Source: Stieleria neptunia
Lineage (GTDB): Bacteria > Planctomycetota > Planctomycetia > Pirellulales > Pirellulaceae
Direction of reading: 5' to 3'
Assembly (NCBI RefSeq): GCF_007754155.1
Contig: NZ_CP037423.1
Span: 868,001-932,000 of the forward strand
Length of the DNA stretch: 64,000 nt
Made by a program: the position numbers and the translations under genes. The first letter of the stretch is position 1. Each line of letters begins with the position of its first letter. A model generated the notes under the pieces. That model was not told the origin of the DNA and made no database searches. It saw only the letters and a list, made by a program, of their open reading frames with translations. Shown piece after piece: positions 17,342 through 26,692 of this stretch.

Positions 17342-17694
17342 GTGGCATAAGCTTCTAAAGTGGCGTAAGCTTCCAGCTTGCGCTCCGGGAAGCTTTCAGC
17401 TTCCCCCGCTACACGCCGCAAGCTGAAGCTTGCGGGGGTGGCAAGCTGGAAGCTTACCCCACTGCATGCTTCCAAGTGGCGTAAGCTTCTAGCTTGCGCT
17501 CCGGGAAGCTTTCAGCTTCCCCCGCTACACGCCGCAAGCTGAAGCTTGCGGGGGTGGCAAGCTGGAAGCTTACCCCACTGCACACTCGCAAAGTGGCGTA
17601 AGCTTCCAGCTTGCGCTCCGGGAAGCTTTCAGCTTCCCCCCTACACATCGCAAGCTGAAGCTTGCGGGGGTGGCAAGCTGGAAGCTTACCCCAC
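17342..17694. repeat. Upstream family A array flanking the RAYT gene (three ~103-nt units)
   Basis: Two nucleotides after the stop of the cytochrome gene comes a partial copy, then three near-identical units at 17360-17462, 17476-17578 and 17593-17694, spaced about 116 nt. Each unit has outer arms GTGGCGTAAGC and GCTTACCCCAC and inner inverted repeats around AGCTTTCAGCTTCCC and GCAAGCTGAAGCTTGC. This is a BIME-like arrangement of the kind RAYT enzymes mobilise. Confidence 0.92.
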
Positions 17695-17837
17695 TGCACA
17701 CGGCAAGCTGAACATAATCTCAGCTTGCACGAAACCGCAAGTGTTTGACAATCGTTTGCCTCAAGCAGCGGCAAGCAAAATGCTTCCCCAACGATTCAGC
17801 ATCGGATGCTGAAAAGATTCCTGTTGGAGGGTTCAGC

Positions 17838-18542
17838 ATGCCAGAGGTGGTTTTTCGTCGGCGTCGTCTTCCCCATCAGGACGTCGAAGGGCATCCGGTC
17901 TTCATCACGGCATGTCTTGAAGGGAGTCTCTCTGCCAGCGGGTTTTCACGTATCGACGCGTATCGGCATGAACTCGAAAACCGTCCCAAACCCCGTGAGA
18001 TGAGTCTTGCAGACTGGGAGCACCTGAAACAGCGATTACTTTTCGGTTTTGTCGACAACTTACTCGACGGCCACTCCCCTGTTGAGTCTCTCGCCGACGA
18101 TGCACAAGCAAAGATCGTCCGGGACGCTTTCATGAACTTTGCCGACGAGCGGTACGCGTTGCTTGCGTTCGTGGTGATGCCCAGCCACCATCATTGGCTG
18201 TTTCTACCAAACACTCAGTGGTCAGCCTTGGCGGTGAAACGCGAACGGGAGCATTCCGGAAGGTTCCGAACGCCACGCGAAATCATCTCGCATAGCATTC
18301 AAAGTTACACCGCGACGATGTGCAACCGTATCCGCGGATCGAAGGGGGTGTATTGGCAGCATGAAACCTTTGACCACTGGGCACGAGATGAATCCGAAAC
18401 GTTGCGGATCATCCGTTACATCGAAAGGAATCCGGTGAAAGCCGGCTTAGCCCGATCCCCCGAATCGTACGCGTGGTCGTCGGCGAGCATCCGAACGCAA
18501 CTTCGGCTGCAACCCGGACAAGCCATCCCGAAACGAACCTAA
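17838..18542 (+). CDS. REP-associated tyrosine transposase (RAYT), Y1/HUH family
   Basis: A 234-residue single-strand DNA transposase of the Y1_Tnp/RAYT family, related to IS200/IS605 TnpA. The HUH metal-binding motif is in MPSHHHWLFLP (His117 and His119) and the likely catalytic tyrosine is Tyr194 in IIRYIERNPVKAGL. The ending YAWSSASIR is also typical of RAYTs. The ATG at 17838 is preceded by GGAGG at 7 nt, which decides the start over longer in-frame options. The gene is bracketed by family A arrays (17342-17694 and 18559-18806), the expected REP partners, and near-direct repeats CGGCAAGCA(A)..ATGCTT lie at about 17770-17790 and 18786-18806. It looks intact, so it could still act on the dispersed copies in this genome. 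Confidence 0.93.
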   Translation: MPEVVFRRRRLPHQDVEGHPVFITACLEGSLSASGFSRIDAYRHELENRPKPREMSLADWEHLKQRLLFGFVDNLLDGHSPVESLADDAQAKIVRDAFMNFADERYALLAFVVMPSHHHWLFLPNTQWSALAVKREREHSGRFRTPREIISHSIQSYTATMCNRIRGSKGVYWQHETFDHWARDESETLRIIRYIERNPVKAGLARSPESYAWSSASIRTQLRLQPGQAIPKRT

Positions 18543-18558
18543 GCTTCCCGCTCGCAAA

Positions 18559-18806
18559 GTGGCGTAAGCTTCTAGCTTGCGTTCCGGGAAAGCTGAAAGC
18601 TTTCCCCCGCTACACGTCGCAAGCTAAAGCTTGCGGGGTGGCAAGCTGGAAGCTTACCCACTGCACGCTCGCAAAGTGGCGTAAGCTTCTAGCTTGCGTT
18701 CCGGGAAAGCTGAAAGCTTTCCCCCACTGCACGTCGCAAGCTGAAGCTTGCGGGGTGGCAAGCTGGAAGCTTACCCCACTGCGCACGGCAAGCAAGATGC
18801 TTACCC
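18559..18806. repeat. Downstream family A array flanking the RAYT gene
   Basis: Two ~103-nt units at 18559-18661 and 18676-18779 match the three upstream units. They are followed by a shorter copy at about 18785-18810 whose GTGGGGTAA, on the minus strand, ends the DUF1552 gene. HindIII-like AAGCTT cores recur in all arms. Confidence 0.92.
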
Positions 18807-20150
18807 CACTTTGATCAGCTGTTCGATGACTCCGCTGGAGTCTTGGAAGGGCTCGCCGGGGTCGACGCCGGCCCGATCCAGCATGGTGTGCCAGACGCGT
18901 GACAGCGGCGTCTTCTCGGGCAATCGAAGGTGTCCCTGGTGCGCCACGCCGGCCGCTTTGCCGCCGAACAGGCAGGTCGGCAAGCGGTCTTTGGAATGAC
19001 CGATCCCCATCCCGCTGGAGAAACCCAACAGCGTGTGATCGAGCAAACTCGAGCCGTCGGGTTGCTCAAAGGACTTCAGCCGACGGATGAAATAATCCCA
19101 GTGCGACAGATAGATCCGGTCCACCTTGGCCAGTTCGGCCAGGTTTTTGGGATCGTTGCCATGGTGCGTCAATTCGTGGAACCCTTTCGACACACCGAAC
19201 TCGGGAAACGTCCCGCCCGAGCTTTCTTGGCGGACCACATAGCTGATCACGCGTGAGGAATCGGTCTCGTAGGCCAACGCGATCAAGTCGTACATCATTC
19301 GCGCGTATTTTTCGTAAACGAACTGGCCGGCGGGCATGTTGACGGTAAAGCTTTCCGAAAAATCACTCATGCCGCGGGTGTCGACCTCCGGCTTGGGTTT
19401 CACGTTCCAATCGATGTCACGTTCCAGTTGTTTTTCCACTTCGCGAACACTGCTGAAGTATTCGTCCAACTTGACGCGATCACGTTTGCCGACGGTACGC
19501 TCCATCCGTTTCGCATCTTCCATGACGAGGTCCAAGATGCTTCGCCGTTGACGGAATCCTTTTTTCCGCAGTTCGGTTTCTTCGGGGCCGTCGACTTGAA
19601 ACAGACGATTGAACAAGACGTGTGGGTCATTTTCGGACGCCAGTGGAACACCATCACGGTTCCAGGAGAGCGTGCGGAGGTTCCCGCCGAAACCGGTGCC
19701 GCGTTGGACACACAGTTGCAGCGAGGGGAACCGCGTCGCGCGTCCGAGTTGCTCGGCCGCGATTTGATCCATCGAGACGGAGTTGTTGATCGAGCTTCCG
19801 TCTTTAGCTTTCACGCCGGTTGAAAACGTGTAATCACCCTGGTGGCCGCCGCCGTGTTCCAAATACGTTCCCGAGATGAAGGTGAAGTCGCCTTTGTGTT
19901 CGGCCAGCACCTTCAACGTCGGCGACAACGTGTAGTCGCGCCCCTCATCCTTGGGCTCCAACTGACGCATGTTCATGCCCGTGCCGAAATAGAACAGCCC
20001 GATCCGCTTGGGTAATGCGGATGCGATGTTTTCCCCACCGGCGGCGGTTGATTTGGGCAGCATTGCTTCCAGCAGCGGCAATGCCATCGCGCCACCGGTA
20101 CCTCGCAGTAGCGTTCGTCGACCGAGTTGGGGGGCGTTGATTTTGCTCAT
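18801..20150 (-). CDS. DUF1552 domain protein
   Basis: A 449-residue protein of the DUF1552 family, common in planctomycetes and found beside DUF1592 genes. It begins with a twin-arginine leader (GRRTLLRGTGGAMALPLLEA) and shows conserved stretches such as IGLFYFGTGMNMRQ, TFISGTYLEHGGGHQGDYTF, VREVEKQLERDI and LLGFSSGMGIGHSKDRLPT. The biochemical role is not established; export to the periplasm is likely. It lies 4 nt downstream of the DUF1592 gene on the same strand, so the two are surely co-transcribed. The last codons and stop (K-V-G-TAA) lie within a family A element next to the RAYT. Confidence 0.92.
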   Translation of the reverse strand: MSKINAPQLGRRTLLRGTGGAMALPLLEAMLPKSTAAGGENIASALPKRIGLFYFGTGMNMRQLEPKDEGRDYTLSPTLKVLAEHKGDFTFISGTYLEHGGGHQGDYTFSTGVKAKDGSSINNSVSMDQIAAEQLGRATRFPSLQLCVQRGTGFGGNLRTLSWNRDGVPLASENDPHVLFNRLFQVDGPEETELRKKGFRQRRSILDLVMEDAKRMERTVGKRDRVKLDEYFSSVREVEKQLERDIDWNVKPKPEVDTRGMSDFSESFTVNMPAGQFVYEKYARMMYDLIALAYETDSSRVISYVVRQESSGGTFPEFGVSKGFHELTHHGNDPKNLAELAKVDRIYLSHWDYFIRRLKSFEQPDGSSLLDHTLLGFSSGMGIGHSKDRLPTCLFGGKAAGVAHQGHLRLPEKTPLSRVWHTMLDRAGVDPGEPFQDSSGVIEQLIKVG

Positions 20151-20154
20151 GGTT

Positions 20155-22719
20155 CTACTTCTTTAAAAAGGCATCCGAAAGCACAATTCCTTCGACCAGA
20201 CTGTGCAGGCTGTGTCCGTTGGATTTCATTCGATCGACCAGTCCGTCGATTGTAGCGTGATCGCTCGGTTCGATGATGCGGCCAAGTGCGTAAGTCAACA
20301 TCTTCTCGGCAAAGCCCCGCAGGAACCGATCGCTTTGGGCACGCAGGGCCGCCCGGTAGTCGTTGATCGTTGTAAACCGAGTTCCATCGGGTAGCGTACC
20401 ACTGGCATCAATCACCGCGTGGTCGGGCCACCAGGGACGTTCGCCGTCTTGCTTGGTCCGCCACTTGCCGGTGACGCTAAAGTTTTCCAGCCCCAGACCG
20501 TAGGGGTCGATCGAGCGATGGCAATGGGCACAGGCGGCGATCGTGCGATGTTGGTCCAAACGCTGCCGCACCGTCAGCAATTCGCCTTTGACGTTCGGCT
20601 CAACTTCGCCGACGTTGGGCGGCGGCGGCTTGGGCGGATCGTTGAACAGGACATCCAAAATGTATTTGCCACGTTCGACGGGTTTTGTCCGATTGCCATC
20701 GCTGCCCCATTTGTGCAATGCCGCCATGGTGGAAAGCCCGCCGCGAACCGACGGTTGCGGAAACTCAACACGAACCAACGCGTCGCCCGTCACGCCGGGA
20801 ATCCCGTAGTAGCGGGCGAGTGTCTCGTTGGCCATCGTCCAGTCGCTGTCCAAGAAATCCAGCAAGCTGCCGCCGCTGCGCATGATCTCGCGAAAGAACT
20901 CGATCGGTTCGGCGTTGATCGCTTCGTTCAAACCGGCGTTCTCGGCGCGATAGAATTCGCGATACAGGTTTTGGTCGATCGCAAATCGATCAAACTCATC
21001 CGCCTTCAACCATTGACGTGCAAACCCCTCGACCAACGCGTCGGCTTTTTCGTGTTTCAACATCCGCCGGACCTGTCGTCGTAGCACGTCCGTGTTGGTC
21101 AAGGTCTGCGACGCCGCGGCCTGACGCAGTGCGTCGTCTGGAATGGTGCTCCACAAGAACCGGCTCAAACGAAAGGCGAGTTCGTCGTCGTTGAGTTCGT
21201 CGCCATCGGCTTGGCCATCGTTGATCGCCGGAGCATCGCTCCTGATCGATGTCTCGGCTTCGCGGATCAATAAGAACGAAGGGCTGCACAGCATCGCGAC
21301 AATCCCGGACTGGATCGCATCGGGAAAGGATTCGCCGTATTGCAGTTCGCTACGAACCACACCAACGATTCGGTCAACCTCCGCCGCGCTGACGTTGCGC
21401 CGAAACGCCCGTGGCAGCAGCCGGGCAAAGATCTCGCGGGCGTAGGATTCCCCGAATTCCGATTCGTCCAAACCGCGATGAAAGATCCGTTCGGTGCTTT
21501 TCGGCGGCCACTGGTCGTACAGCGGCCCTTCAAGCTCGATCCAGTCGAACAGGATCCGGGGCAAATGGTCGGTCGTTCGCGTGTCCGGCTCGATCCGCCC
21601 TTGATTGGGAAAACCCTGGGCGCCCAGCTGTGCCTGCAATCGCCCCGCCAGGCTTGCGTTCCCCGCTTCGGTCGCAGCCAACGCCGATCGCCGTATGTCC
21701 GAGAAGTGATAATTGACCCGTCCAAACTTCGGCGCGTCGACGAAGTCGATGCCGATCTCATTGCCGCCGGGGACATCGAAGGCGCGTTCGATTTCGATCA
21801 CTTCGGGGCGGTCCAGCGTTCCGGGCACCTTGCCGAAATACAGGTCACCGTCACCACTGCGTTTGATGCGTATGTAAAGCGCCTCGCGATCGCGCGGGTC
21901 AGCCCCCAAGCGGACCCGCAAACGGTACCTGCCGCGAATCGGAATCAATTGATCGTTCCAGGGATGCCGCAAGGCTTCGTCGCTGCGCATCCCCTGATTC
22001 ATCGTGATGATGCCATTCTCGGTGGTGATCGTATCGCGTGCACGCTTGATGTACTCGATGCCCCCGGTACTGTCCTCATACTGCATCCGATTGCGACGTG
22101 TCGGAACCGGCGGCGGACCGGTGATCACCGCCTTGTTTGCGACCATCGCCGCGACTTCGAAATATTTATCCATCAACGAAGGATCCAACAACAATGCTTT
22201 GCTGACCGTGTCGAACCCGTTCATCGTTCCGTCGGGCGGCAGCAACTCTTGCGGACCTTCGCCGGGCAGAAACTCGACCGCCAGCAGATCGCCGACAATG
22301 TTGGCGTACTCTCGGCGATTGAGTCGTCGCATCAGCTCACGACCGCCGGTGCCTTTTGAAAGCGTCGACGCGTGATTCAATTCGCTTCCGATCCAGTCGA
22401 CGACCTGGGCGACCAACGCGTCGGGCGGTTGACGTTCGTCTTGCGGAGGCATTTCCCCCAGGTTCAGGTTGTCCATCACTTCGATCCATTTCGACGCCGT
22501 CTGCGAATCGGTAAAGTTCGGGGCCAGCGTGTCCAGTCGCAGTTCGCCTTCCTGGGTGTCGGGGCCGTGACAGTCGATGCAGAATTGCTGGATCAGCTTC
22601 GTGACCGAATCGTCGTCCAGCGCCACGTCCTGAGGTTCGGCGGCGTGCGCGATACCGCAGGCGAGCAGGACAAGGCTGCAAAGCAGGATGGCAAATCGGT
22701 GGGGCGGAGGTTGGTGCAT
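20155..22719 (-). CDS. DUF1592/DUF1588-family protein with N-terminal cytochrome c-like site
   Basis: An 854-residue exported protein. A signal peptide (LLCSLVLLACGIAHA) precedes a heme c motif CIDCH at residues 47-51 and the PVC-type phrase CHGPDTQEGELRLDTL. DUF1587, DUF1592 (DELAFRLSRFLWSTIPDD), DUF1588 (AALHKWGSDGNRTKPVERG then PPPPNVGEVEP) and DUF1585 (ALRAQSDRFLRGFAEKMLTY) regions follow in that order. A CAHCH motif in the DUF1588 part (ACAHCHRSIDPYGLGLENF) may bind a second heme. The protein probably works in periplasmic redox chemistry together with DUF1552. I chose the ATG at 22719 because the only extension starts with TTG and has no ribosome-binding site. Confidence 0.9.
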   Translation of the reverse strand: MHQPPPHRFAILLCSLVLLACGIAHAAEPQDVALDDDSVTKLIQQFCIDCHGPDTQEGELRLDTLAPNFTDSQTASKWIEVMDNLNLGEMPPQDERQPPDALVAQVVDWIGSELNHASTLSKGTGGRELMRRLNRREYANIVGDLLAVEFLPGEGPQELLPPDGTMNGFDTVSKALLLDPSLMDKYFEVAAMVANKAVITGPPPVPTRRNRMQYEDSTGGIEYIKRARDTITTENGIITMNQGMRSDEALRHPWNDQLIPIRGRYRLRVRLGADPRDREALYIRIKRSGDGDLYFGKVPGTLDRPEVIEIERAFDVPGGNEIGIDFVDAPKFGRVNYHFSDIRRSALAATEAGNASLAGRLQAQLGAQGFPNQGRIEPDTRTTDHLPRILFDWIELEGPLYDQWPPKSTERIFHRGLDESEFGESYAREIFARLLPRAFRRNVSAAEVDRIVGVVRSELQYGESFPDAIQSGIVAMLCSPSFLLIREAETSIRSDAPAINDGQADGDELNDDELAFRLSRFLWSTIPDDALRQAAASQTLTNTDVLRRQVRRMLKHEKADALVEGFARQWLKADEFDRFAIDQNLYREFYRAENAGLNEAINAEPIEFFREIMRSGGSLLDFLDSDWTMANETLARYYGIPGVTGDALVRVEFPQPSVRGGLSTMAALHKWGSDGNRTKPVERGKYILDVLFNDPPKPPPPNVGEVEPNVKGELLTVRQRLDQHRTIAACAHCHRSIDPYGLGLENFSVTGKWRTKQDGERPWWPDHAVIDASGTLPDGTRFTTINDYRAALRAQSDRFLRGFAEKMLTYALGRIIEPSDHATIDGLVDRMKSNGHSLHSLVEGIVLSDAFLKK

Positions 22720-22789
22720 GAAGGGGTGCGGTTGGGGGTCGTGGGAGAGGCTTGGCAACGAGCGGGATATAAGTGTCGGATCTCTTGAA

Positions 22790-22847
22790 GTGGGATAGGC
22801 TTCCAGGCTCGTCAGTTCAGCATCGACAGGCTGGAAGCCTATCCCAC
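22790..22847. repeat. Family B palindrome
   Basis: A 58-nt hairpin with arms GTGGGATAGGCTTCCAG and its complement. Its reverse complement differs from the copy at 34432-34489 at only two positions, so both are intact members of one family. It lies between the stop of the SUMF1-LRR gene and the start of the DUF1592 gene. Confidence 0.9.
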
Positions 22848-22863
22848 ATATTTTTCGCGCGTT

Positions 22864-22901
22864 GCTTACGCCACGGATCGCAAGCTGGAAGCTTACGCCA
22901 C
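22864..22901. repeat. Family A copy abutting the SUMF1-LRR stop codon
   Basis: A partial copy (GCTTACGCCAC) and then a full arm (22879-22901) of family A. On the minus strand the element begins one nucleotide after the TAA stop of the SUMF1-LRR gene. Confidence 0.85.
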
Positions 22902-22902
22902 G

Positions 22903-25317
22903 TTAGTTCCAGGTGACGGTGTAGGGGATGACGTTGGTTTTGGGTAACAGCTCGTTGAGTTCGTTGATCTTGGTTTCGGTGATTCCGGTGTCGTTGCGGG
23001 GCAACCACAATTCTTTCAGCCAGGTGGCGCCCCGGATCTTCATCATGCCGTCGTTGGTCAGTGCCGCCGGAGGTCGTATGCCACGATGGGCAAGCCGCAA
23101 TTTTTCAACGCTTTTCGCAGCCGCCAAGTACTCAAACGCGACGTCCTCCAGCCCCGGTGTCTGCAGGGAAAGATCTCGCAAGTCGGGCAACTGCGTCAAC
23201 GGTCCCAATCCCGACCCGGTGACTTGATTCGACGTGATCGTCAAACGTGTCAATCGATTGATGCGACCGAGCGACTTCAGCCCTCGATCGGTCAACCCGT
23301 TTGACATCAGATCCAGATCCCGAATGGAAAACGCGTTGGACAGCTCGGCGGCGCCGGCATCGGTCAGCACGTCAGTCGGTCCGGATGCATCGTTGCCCAT
23401 ACGCACCGATTCCAGACGCGGAATCATCCCCAGGGCTTTGGCAGCGACATCACCCGCCGAACTGCCCATCAAGTTGATGTCTCGCAGTTGCTGCAGTTTC
23501 GACAGCGGAAACATTTCGGCGTCGGCGATGCCGCTGCAACGTTGCAGACTCAATCGCCGCAGCTCGTCCAGTGCTGCGATCCGCTTCATCGAGGCGCCAC
23601 TGAGCTGTGATTGGCCATCGAGTGTGAGCGAGCGAAGGCCTGGAAACGATGATAGGTTCGCCGCGCCCTCGTCGTCCATCGTGCCAGCGTTTCCATACGG
23701 TGCGGTACTGGCCAGCGTGCTCAGCGGACAGCCTTGCAAGTGTTTCAAATACGCCCCGGTCGCTTCATTCTCCCAAGCCAGCAAGGTTTCCAGATCTTGG
23801 TTGCGGCCCAACCGGCCGAGCCCCTCGTCGGTCAACCCTCCGGCGGTGCCAAAGCATTGAAACTCCCTGAGCGACGTGAATTCGGCAAGCGCCGCCAGAT
23901 GCCCATCGTTCAACGGCGCATCGCGTGGAAAACGCAGCACCTGCAGCTCGTTCATCCGCGTCAACACGGACAGGTCGAGAGCTGCGATCCCGAGTCCGCT
24001 GTTGAATTCCAATACCTGTAACTGGTTCAACTTCGCAATCGCATCGAGTCCCTGCTGAGAGAGTTTGGCATCGCGCCCCCGCCATCCGAGACGAAGTCGC
24101 TGCAGATCCGGCAACTTCGCCAAGCCTTGGAACACGGATTCATCGACGTTTGCTCCCTCAAGCCGAACTTCGATATCCAAACCGCGTGACGCATAACGTT
24201 TTCCGCCGGCCGCTTCGATCGCAGCGATCGCTGCTTGTTCCGCTTCGTATGCTTCCCGGGCTGCCGTCGACTGATCCGGATCAGCAGCTTGGACGATGCG
24301 GAATCCGACGTAACAGGACGCGTCGTCGGCATCCCAAGGCACTCGCGCCGAGGATCGACAGGCCAAATCACCGTTGTACCAACAACCACCGCGGATGACG
24401 TGAAAGTCATTGGTGGTGGTTTGCGGTCGATCTCGATTGACGGGGTCCACGGCGACGCCACCGGGCTGGTCGTATCGCGGCCGTTCATAGTCTTTGTAGA
24501 CCGTGTCGAGCCAAAGGTCTTCACACCATTCCCAGACGTTGCCGTGCATGTCGGCGATGCCCCACGGGTTGCGCGTGTAGCTGCCCACGGGTGCCGTAAA
24601 GAGATAGCCGTCGCCGGAATCATTGTCCCAGTCGAGCAACCATTGTCGCTCCGCGGCATGCTTGCGATGGTTTTCCAGCTCGACATGACCCAGGTTGGCG
24701 TGCCGGTGCGAGACCCCTTGAGCCGTATCTCCGAACGAGAACCACGACGTTGTGCCGGCGCGACAGGCGAATTCCCATTCCGCTTCGGTCGGCAATCGAT
24801 AGCGGACGCCATCGCGTTGACTCAACCACTGACAATACGCCTTGGCATCGGTCAAACTGACCCCGACGACGGGATGGTCATCGGTCTGCTCAAACCCCGG
24901 ATTCTTCCAACTGAATTTCGTGTCTCGCACAAAATCATGGGACTGATACAGCGGCTTGTCCTCCGGCGTCGGTTGCCAACCAACCATTTCGGTTAAACCG
25001 CGTTCGGCCGTGGTCTGATAGCCGGTGGCCTCGACGAATCGTCGGAATTGCCCGACGGTGACTTCCGTCTCGGCGATCTGGTAGGGCTTGGTCAGCCACG
25101 TCACGTGCGCGGGGCCTTCGGCGTTCCCGTAGCTTTGCCCCGTCGTGGAGAGTGGAAACGCTTGCTGCAACGCGCGTTCGCCGCCGTCCATGCCCTGCAC
25201 GAAACGCCCTCCGTCGATGAACCGAAACGTCATGCCCTCCGCACCGACGGGTTCTTGCCCGACACCCCACGGCGACGCAAACCAACAGCAACAAACGAGA
25301 ATCGGCAAACCCCGCAT
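22903..25317 (-). CDS. Exported SUMF1-domain (formylglycine-generating-enzyme-like) protein with leucine-rich repeats
   Basis: An 804-residue protein with a short signal peptide (LVCCCWFASPWGVGQ). Residues about 30-345 form an FGE-sulfatase/SUMF1 domain (QIAETEVTVGQFRRFVEATG, RLPTEAEWEFACRAG, NPWGIADMHGNVWEWCEDLW, HVIRGGCWYNG, SCYVGFRIV). Residues about 370-800 are leucine-rich repeats of the planctomycete type (LPDLQRLRLGW, LTRLTITSNQVTGSGL). The two active-site cysteines of true formylglycine-generating enzymes are not aligned here as expected. A ligand-binding or other SUMF1 role is therefore more likely than sulfatase activation, although sulfatases occur nearby (34.6 and 53.7 kb). It stands alone on the minus strand, upstream of the DUF1592/DUF1552 pair, with repeats in the 180-nt gap. 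Confidence 0.88.
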   Translation of the reverse strand: MRGLPILVCCCWFASPWGVGQEPVGAEGMTFRFIDGGRFVQGMDGGERALQQAFPLSTTGQSYGNAEGPAHVTWLTKPYQIAETEVTVGQFRRFVEATGYQTTAERGLTEMVGWQPTPEDKPLYQSHDFVRDTKFSWKNPGFEQTDDHPVVGVSLTDAKAYCQWLSQRDGVRYRLPTEAEWEFACRAGTTSWFSFGDTAQGVSHRHANLGHVELENHRKHAAERQWLLDWDNDSGDGYLFTAPVGSYTRNPWGIADMHGNVWEWCEDLWLDTVYKDYERPRYDQPGGVAVDPVNRDRPQTTTNDFHVIRGGCWYNGDLACRSSARVPWDADDASCYVGFRIVQAADPDQSTAAREAYEAEQAAIAAIEAAGGKRYASRGLDIEVRLEGANVDESVFQGLAKLPDLQRLRLGWRGRDAKLSQQGLDAIAKLNQLQVLEFNSGLGIAALDLSVLTRMNELQVLRFPRDAPLNDGHLAALAEFTSLREFQCFGTAGGLTDEGLGRLGRNQDLETLLAWENEATGAYLKHLQGCPLSTLASTAPYGNAGTMDDEGAANLSSFPGLRSLTLDGQSQLSGASMKRIAALDELRRLSLQRCSGIADAEMFPLSKLQQLRDINLMGSSAGDVAAKALGMIPRLESVRMGNDASGPTDVLTDAGAAELSNAFSIRDLDLMSNGLTDRGLKSLGRINRLTRLTITSNQVTGSGLGPLTQLPDLRDLSLQTPGLEDVAFEYLAAAKSVEKLRLAHRGIRPPAALTNDGMMKIRGATWLKELWLPRNDTGITETKINELNELLPKTNVIPYTVTWN

Positions 25318-25454
25318 CGATCAATCTCAAACTGGGAACATGAAACAAAACATCTTAAGTCACCCTCCCTGGCAGCCTACGTAATTCCTGCGTTTTACGA
25401 GGCGTTGGCGGCAGGGCGCAAGCCCAATGCCATCTACTTTAGCTCTAATGGGTT

Positions 25455-25603
25455 AGCGGAACGGCGCGAGCGGGCTGTCGTTTTAGTCGGGATCTGCTGA
25501 GTCAATGGTGAGCCGCTGGCCGTAAGGCCTCGGGCAGCGTCGTAGTGCCCGGCCGCTTACGCGTCGCGGCGCACAAAATCGACAGCCCGCGAGCCGTCCG
25601 GTT
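25455..25603. repeat. Nested palindromic element, copy 1 (family C arms with family D core)
   Basis: The left arm (AGCGGAACGGCGCGAGCGGG then CTGTCG, about 25455-25480) and right arm (CGACAGCCCGCGAGCCGTCC, 25580-25600) enclose a 99-nt core, itself a hairpin of family D. A second copy at 31654-31801 has the same arms in the same order but the core reversed. Flanking family C pieces occur at about 25401-25440 and 25627-25653 (ACCGGAGGGCTCGCGCCCTA). With these, the 375 nt between 25317 and 25693 is entirely repeats. Confidence 0.9.
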
Positions 25604-25692
25604 GCGCTTCAAAAACACCGTAAAAGACCGGAGGGCTCGCGCCCTACCGCTAACAACTGCCTTACAGCACTCCCTGACAGCGAGCGGCGACG

Positions 25693-26670
25693 TCATCGCA
25701 CCTTCTCCGCAGTCCGACTCGCGACCGCTTGGTGAGCCGCACGGCGAAGGAAATCGGCATCCTGTTCCGTCACACCCTTGGGCCGATAGGTTGTTGCGGT
25801 CGCGTCGTTTCCGGTCAGCACCTCGTACCAAACTAAACCGGCCAAGAAACACCCTTTCGTGTTCCCATGCTTGAAATCGAGTCGGAGCTGCTTGTTCGGG
25901 CCGCTCGTCCGCCAATGCCAGCCGGTGACCAGTGAGTTCGTCTGTTTCGGCAAGCTCGGATACACCGGGTTGTCATAATTGTAATCAGGATCGTGGACCA
26001 ACACCTCGCGGCCCGTGGTGTCTCGAGCCATTTGAAACGCGGTCCCGACGGGCATGATTCGGCTGTCGAACTGATCTGCGACGCTGTCATAGGCCGCTGC
26101 CAAACGCTCGTACATTTGCTGCTGCGTCAAACCATCGGATTTCAGCAACGGCGAATCGGGGCGGTACGCCCAGGTCTGGTGGATCAAGATCTCTGCCTTG
26201 GGCGCGTGCTCGTTGACGACCGCCACCAATTGTTCGATGTAGGGATGGTACGTCTCGGGCTTGTAGCTGAGCGCGCTCATCTGCTGCAGCGTCACGAAAT
26301 CCCACGCATCGGCTGCCAGATAGGCTTGCAAGCTGTACCGTTTTCCGTCTGCACCTCTGTAAGGCTTCTCGTCCGGATCCGTTGCGGATTTGGCGGCCAG
26401 ATCCGCATGCTTTTGTAAAGTGCAGCCGCCGATGTTTGCCGTCCCGATCACGATGCGACACGAGCCGTCTGATTCGGCGATCTGTTCGAGATACCGGCAG
26501 GCATTTTGAGCAAAACTGTTCCCGATCGTCAGCACACGAACGGTCCGGACCTCCGCATCCTGAGCGCCCACGCGGGCGGCAACACCGAGCACACTGACCG
26601 CGAGGCAGCAGACAACGCCCCAACACATTTTTTGATGTTTCACCATCCGTTCCAGACTCCGACTATCCAT
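25693..26670 (-). CDS. Exported SGNH-like/DUF4886-type hydrolase
   Basis: A 325-residue secreted protein resembling DUF4886 members of the SGNH hydrolase group. A signal peptide (CCLAVSVLGVAARVGAQ) is followed by block I RVLTIGNSFAQNACRYLEQI, where the Ser of GNSF is the expected nucleophile. Further segments are GTANIGGCTLQKHAD, WDFVTLQQMSALSY, ILIHQTWAYRPDSPL and LVTGWHWR. The family is often found beside sulfatases and glycoside hydrolases, so a carbohydrate esterase role is possible but not shown. Starts further upstream would read through a family C repeat, so I take ATG 26670 (or ATG 26646). It is transcribed alone, with repeats on both sides. Confidence 0.82.
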   Translation of the reverse strand: MDSRSLERMVKHQKMCWGVVCCLAVSVLGVAARVGAQDAEVRTVRVLTIGNSFAQNACRYLEQIAESDGSCRIVIGTANIGGCTLQKHADLAAKSATDPDEKPYRGADGKRYSLQAYLAADAWDFVTLQQMSALSYKPETYHPYIEQLVAVVNEHAPKAEILIHQTWAYRPDSPLLKSDGLTQQQMYERLAAAYDSVADQFDSRIMPVGTAFQMARDTTGREVLVHDPDYNYDNPVYPSLPKQTNSLVTGWHWRTSGPNKQLRLDFKHGNTKGCFLAGLVWYEVLTGNDATATTYRPKGVTEQDADFLRRAAHQAVASRTAEKVR

Positions 26671-26692
26671 TGAAATTTCTCGACGATCATGT

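Noticed and set aside
17745..17837. Longer start for the RAYT gene
   Set aside because: The ATG at 17838 has a good GGAGG at 7 nt, and the extension translates repeat sequence.
17342..18806. CRISPR-like array
   Set aside because: The units are about 103 nt, palindromic, spaced without unique spacers and flank a RAYT, so they are BIME-like, not CRISPR.
22903..25317. True formylglycine-generating enzyme for the local sulfatases
   Set aside because: The SUMF1 fold is clear, but the expected active-site cysteine pair is not apparent, and the protein has a large LRR extension.
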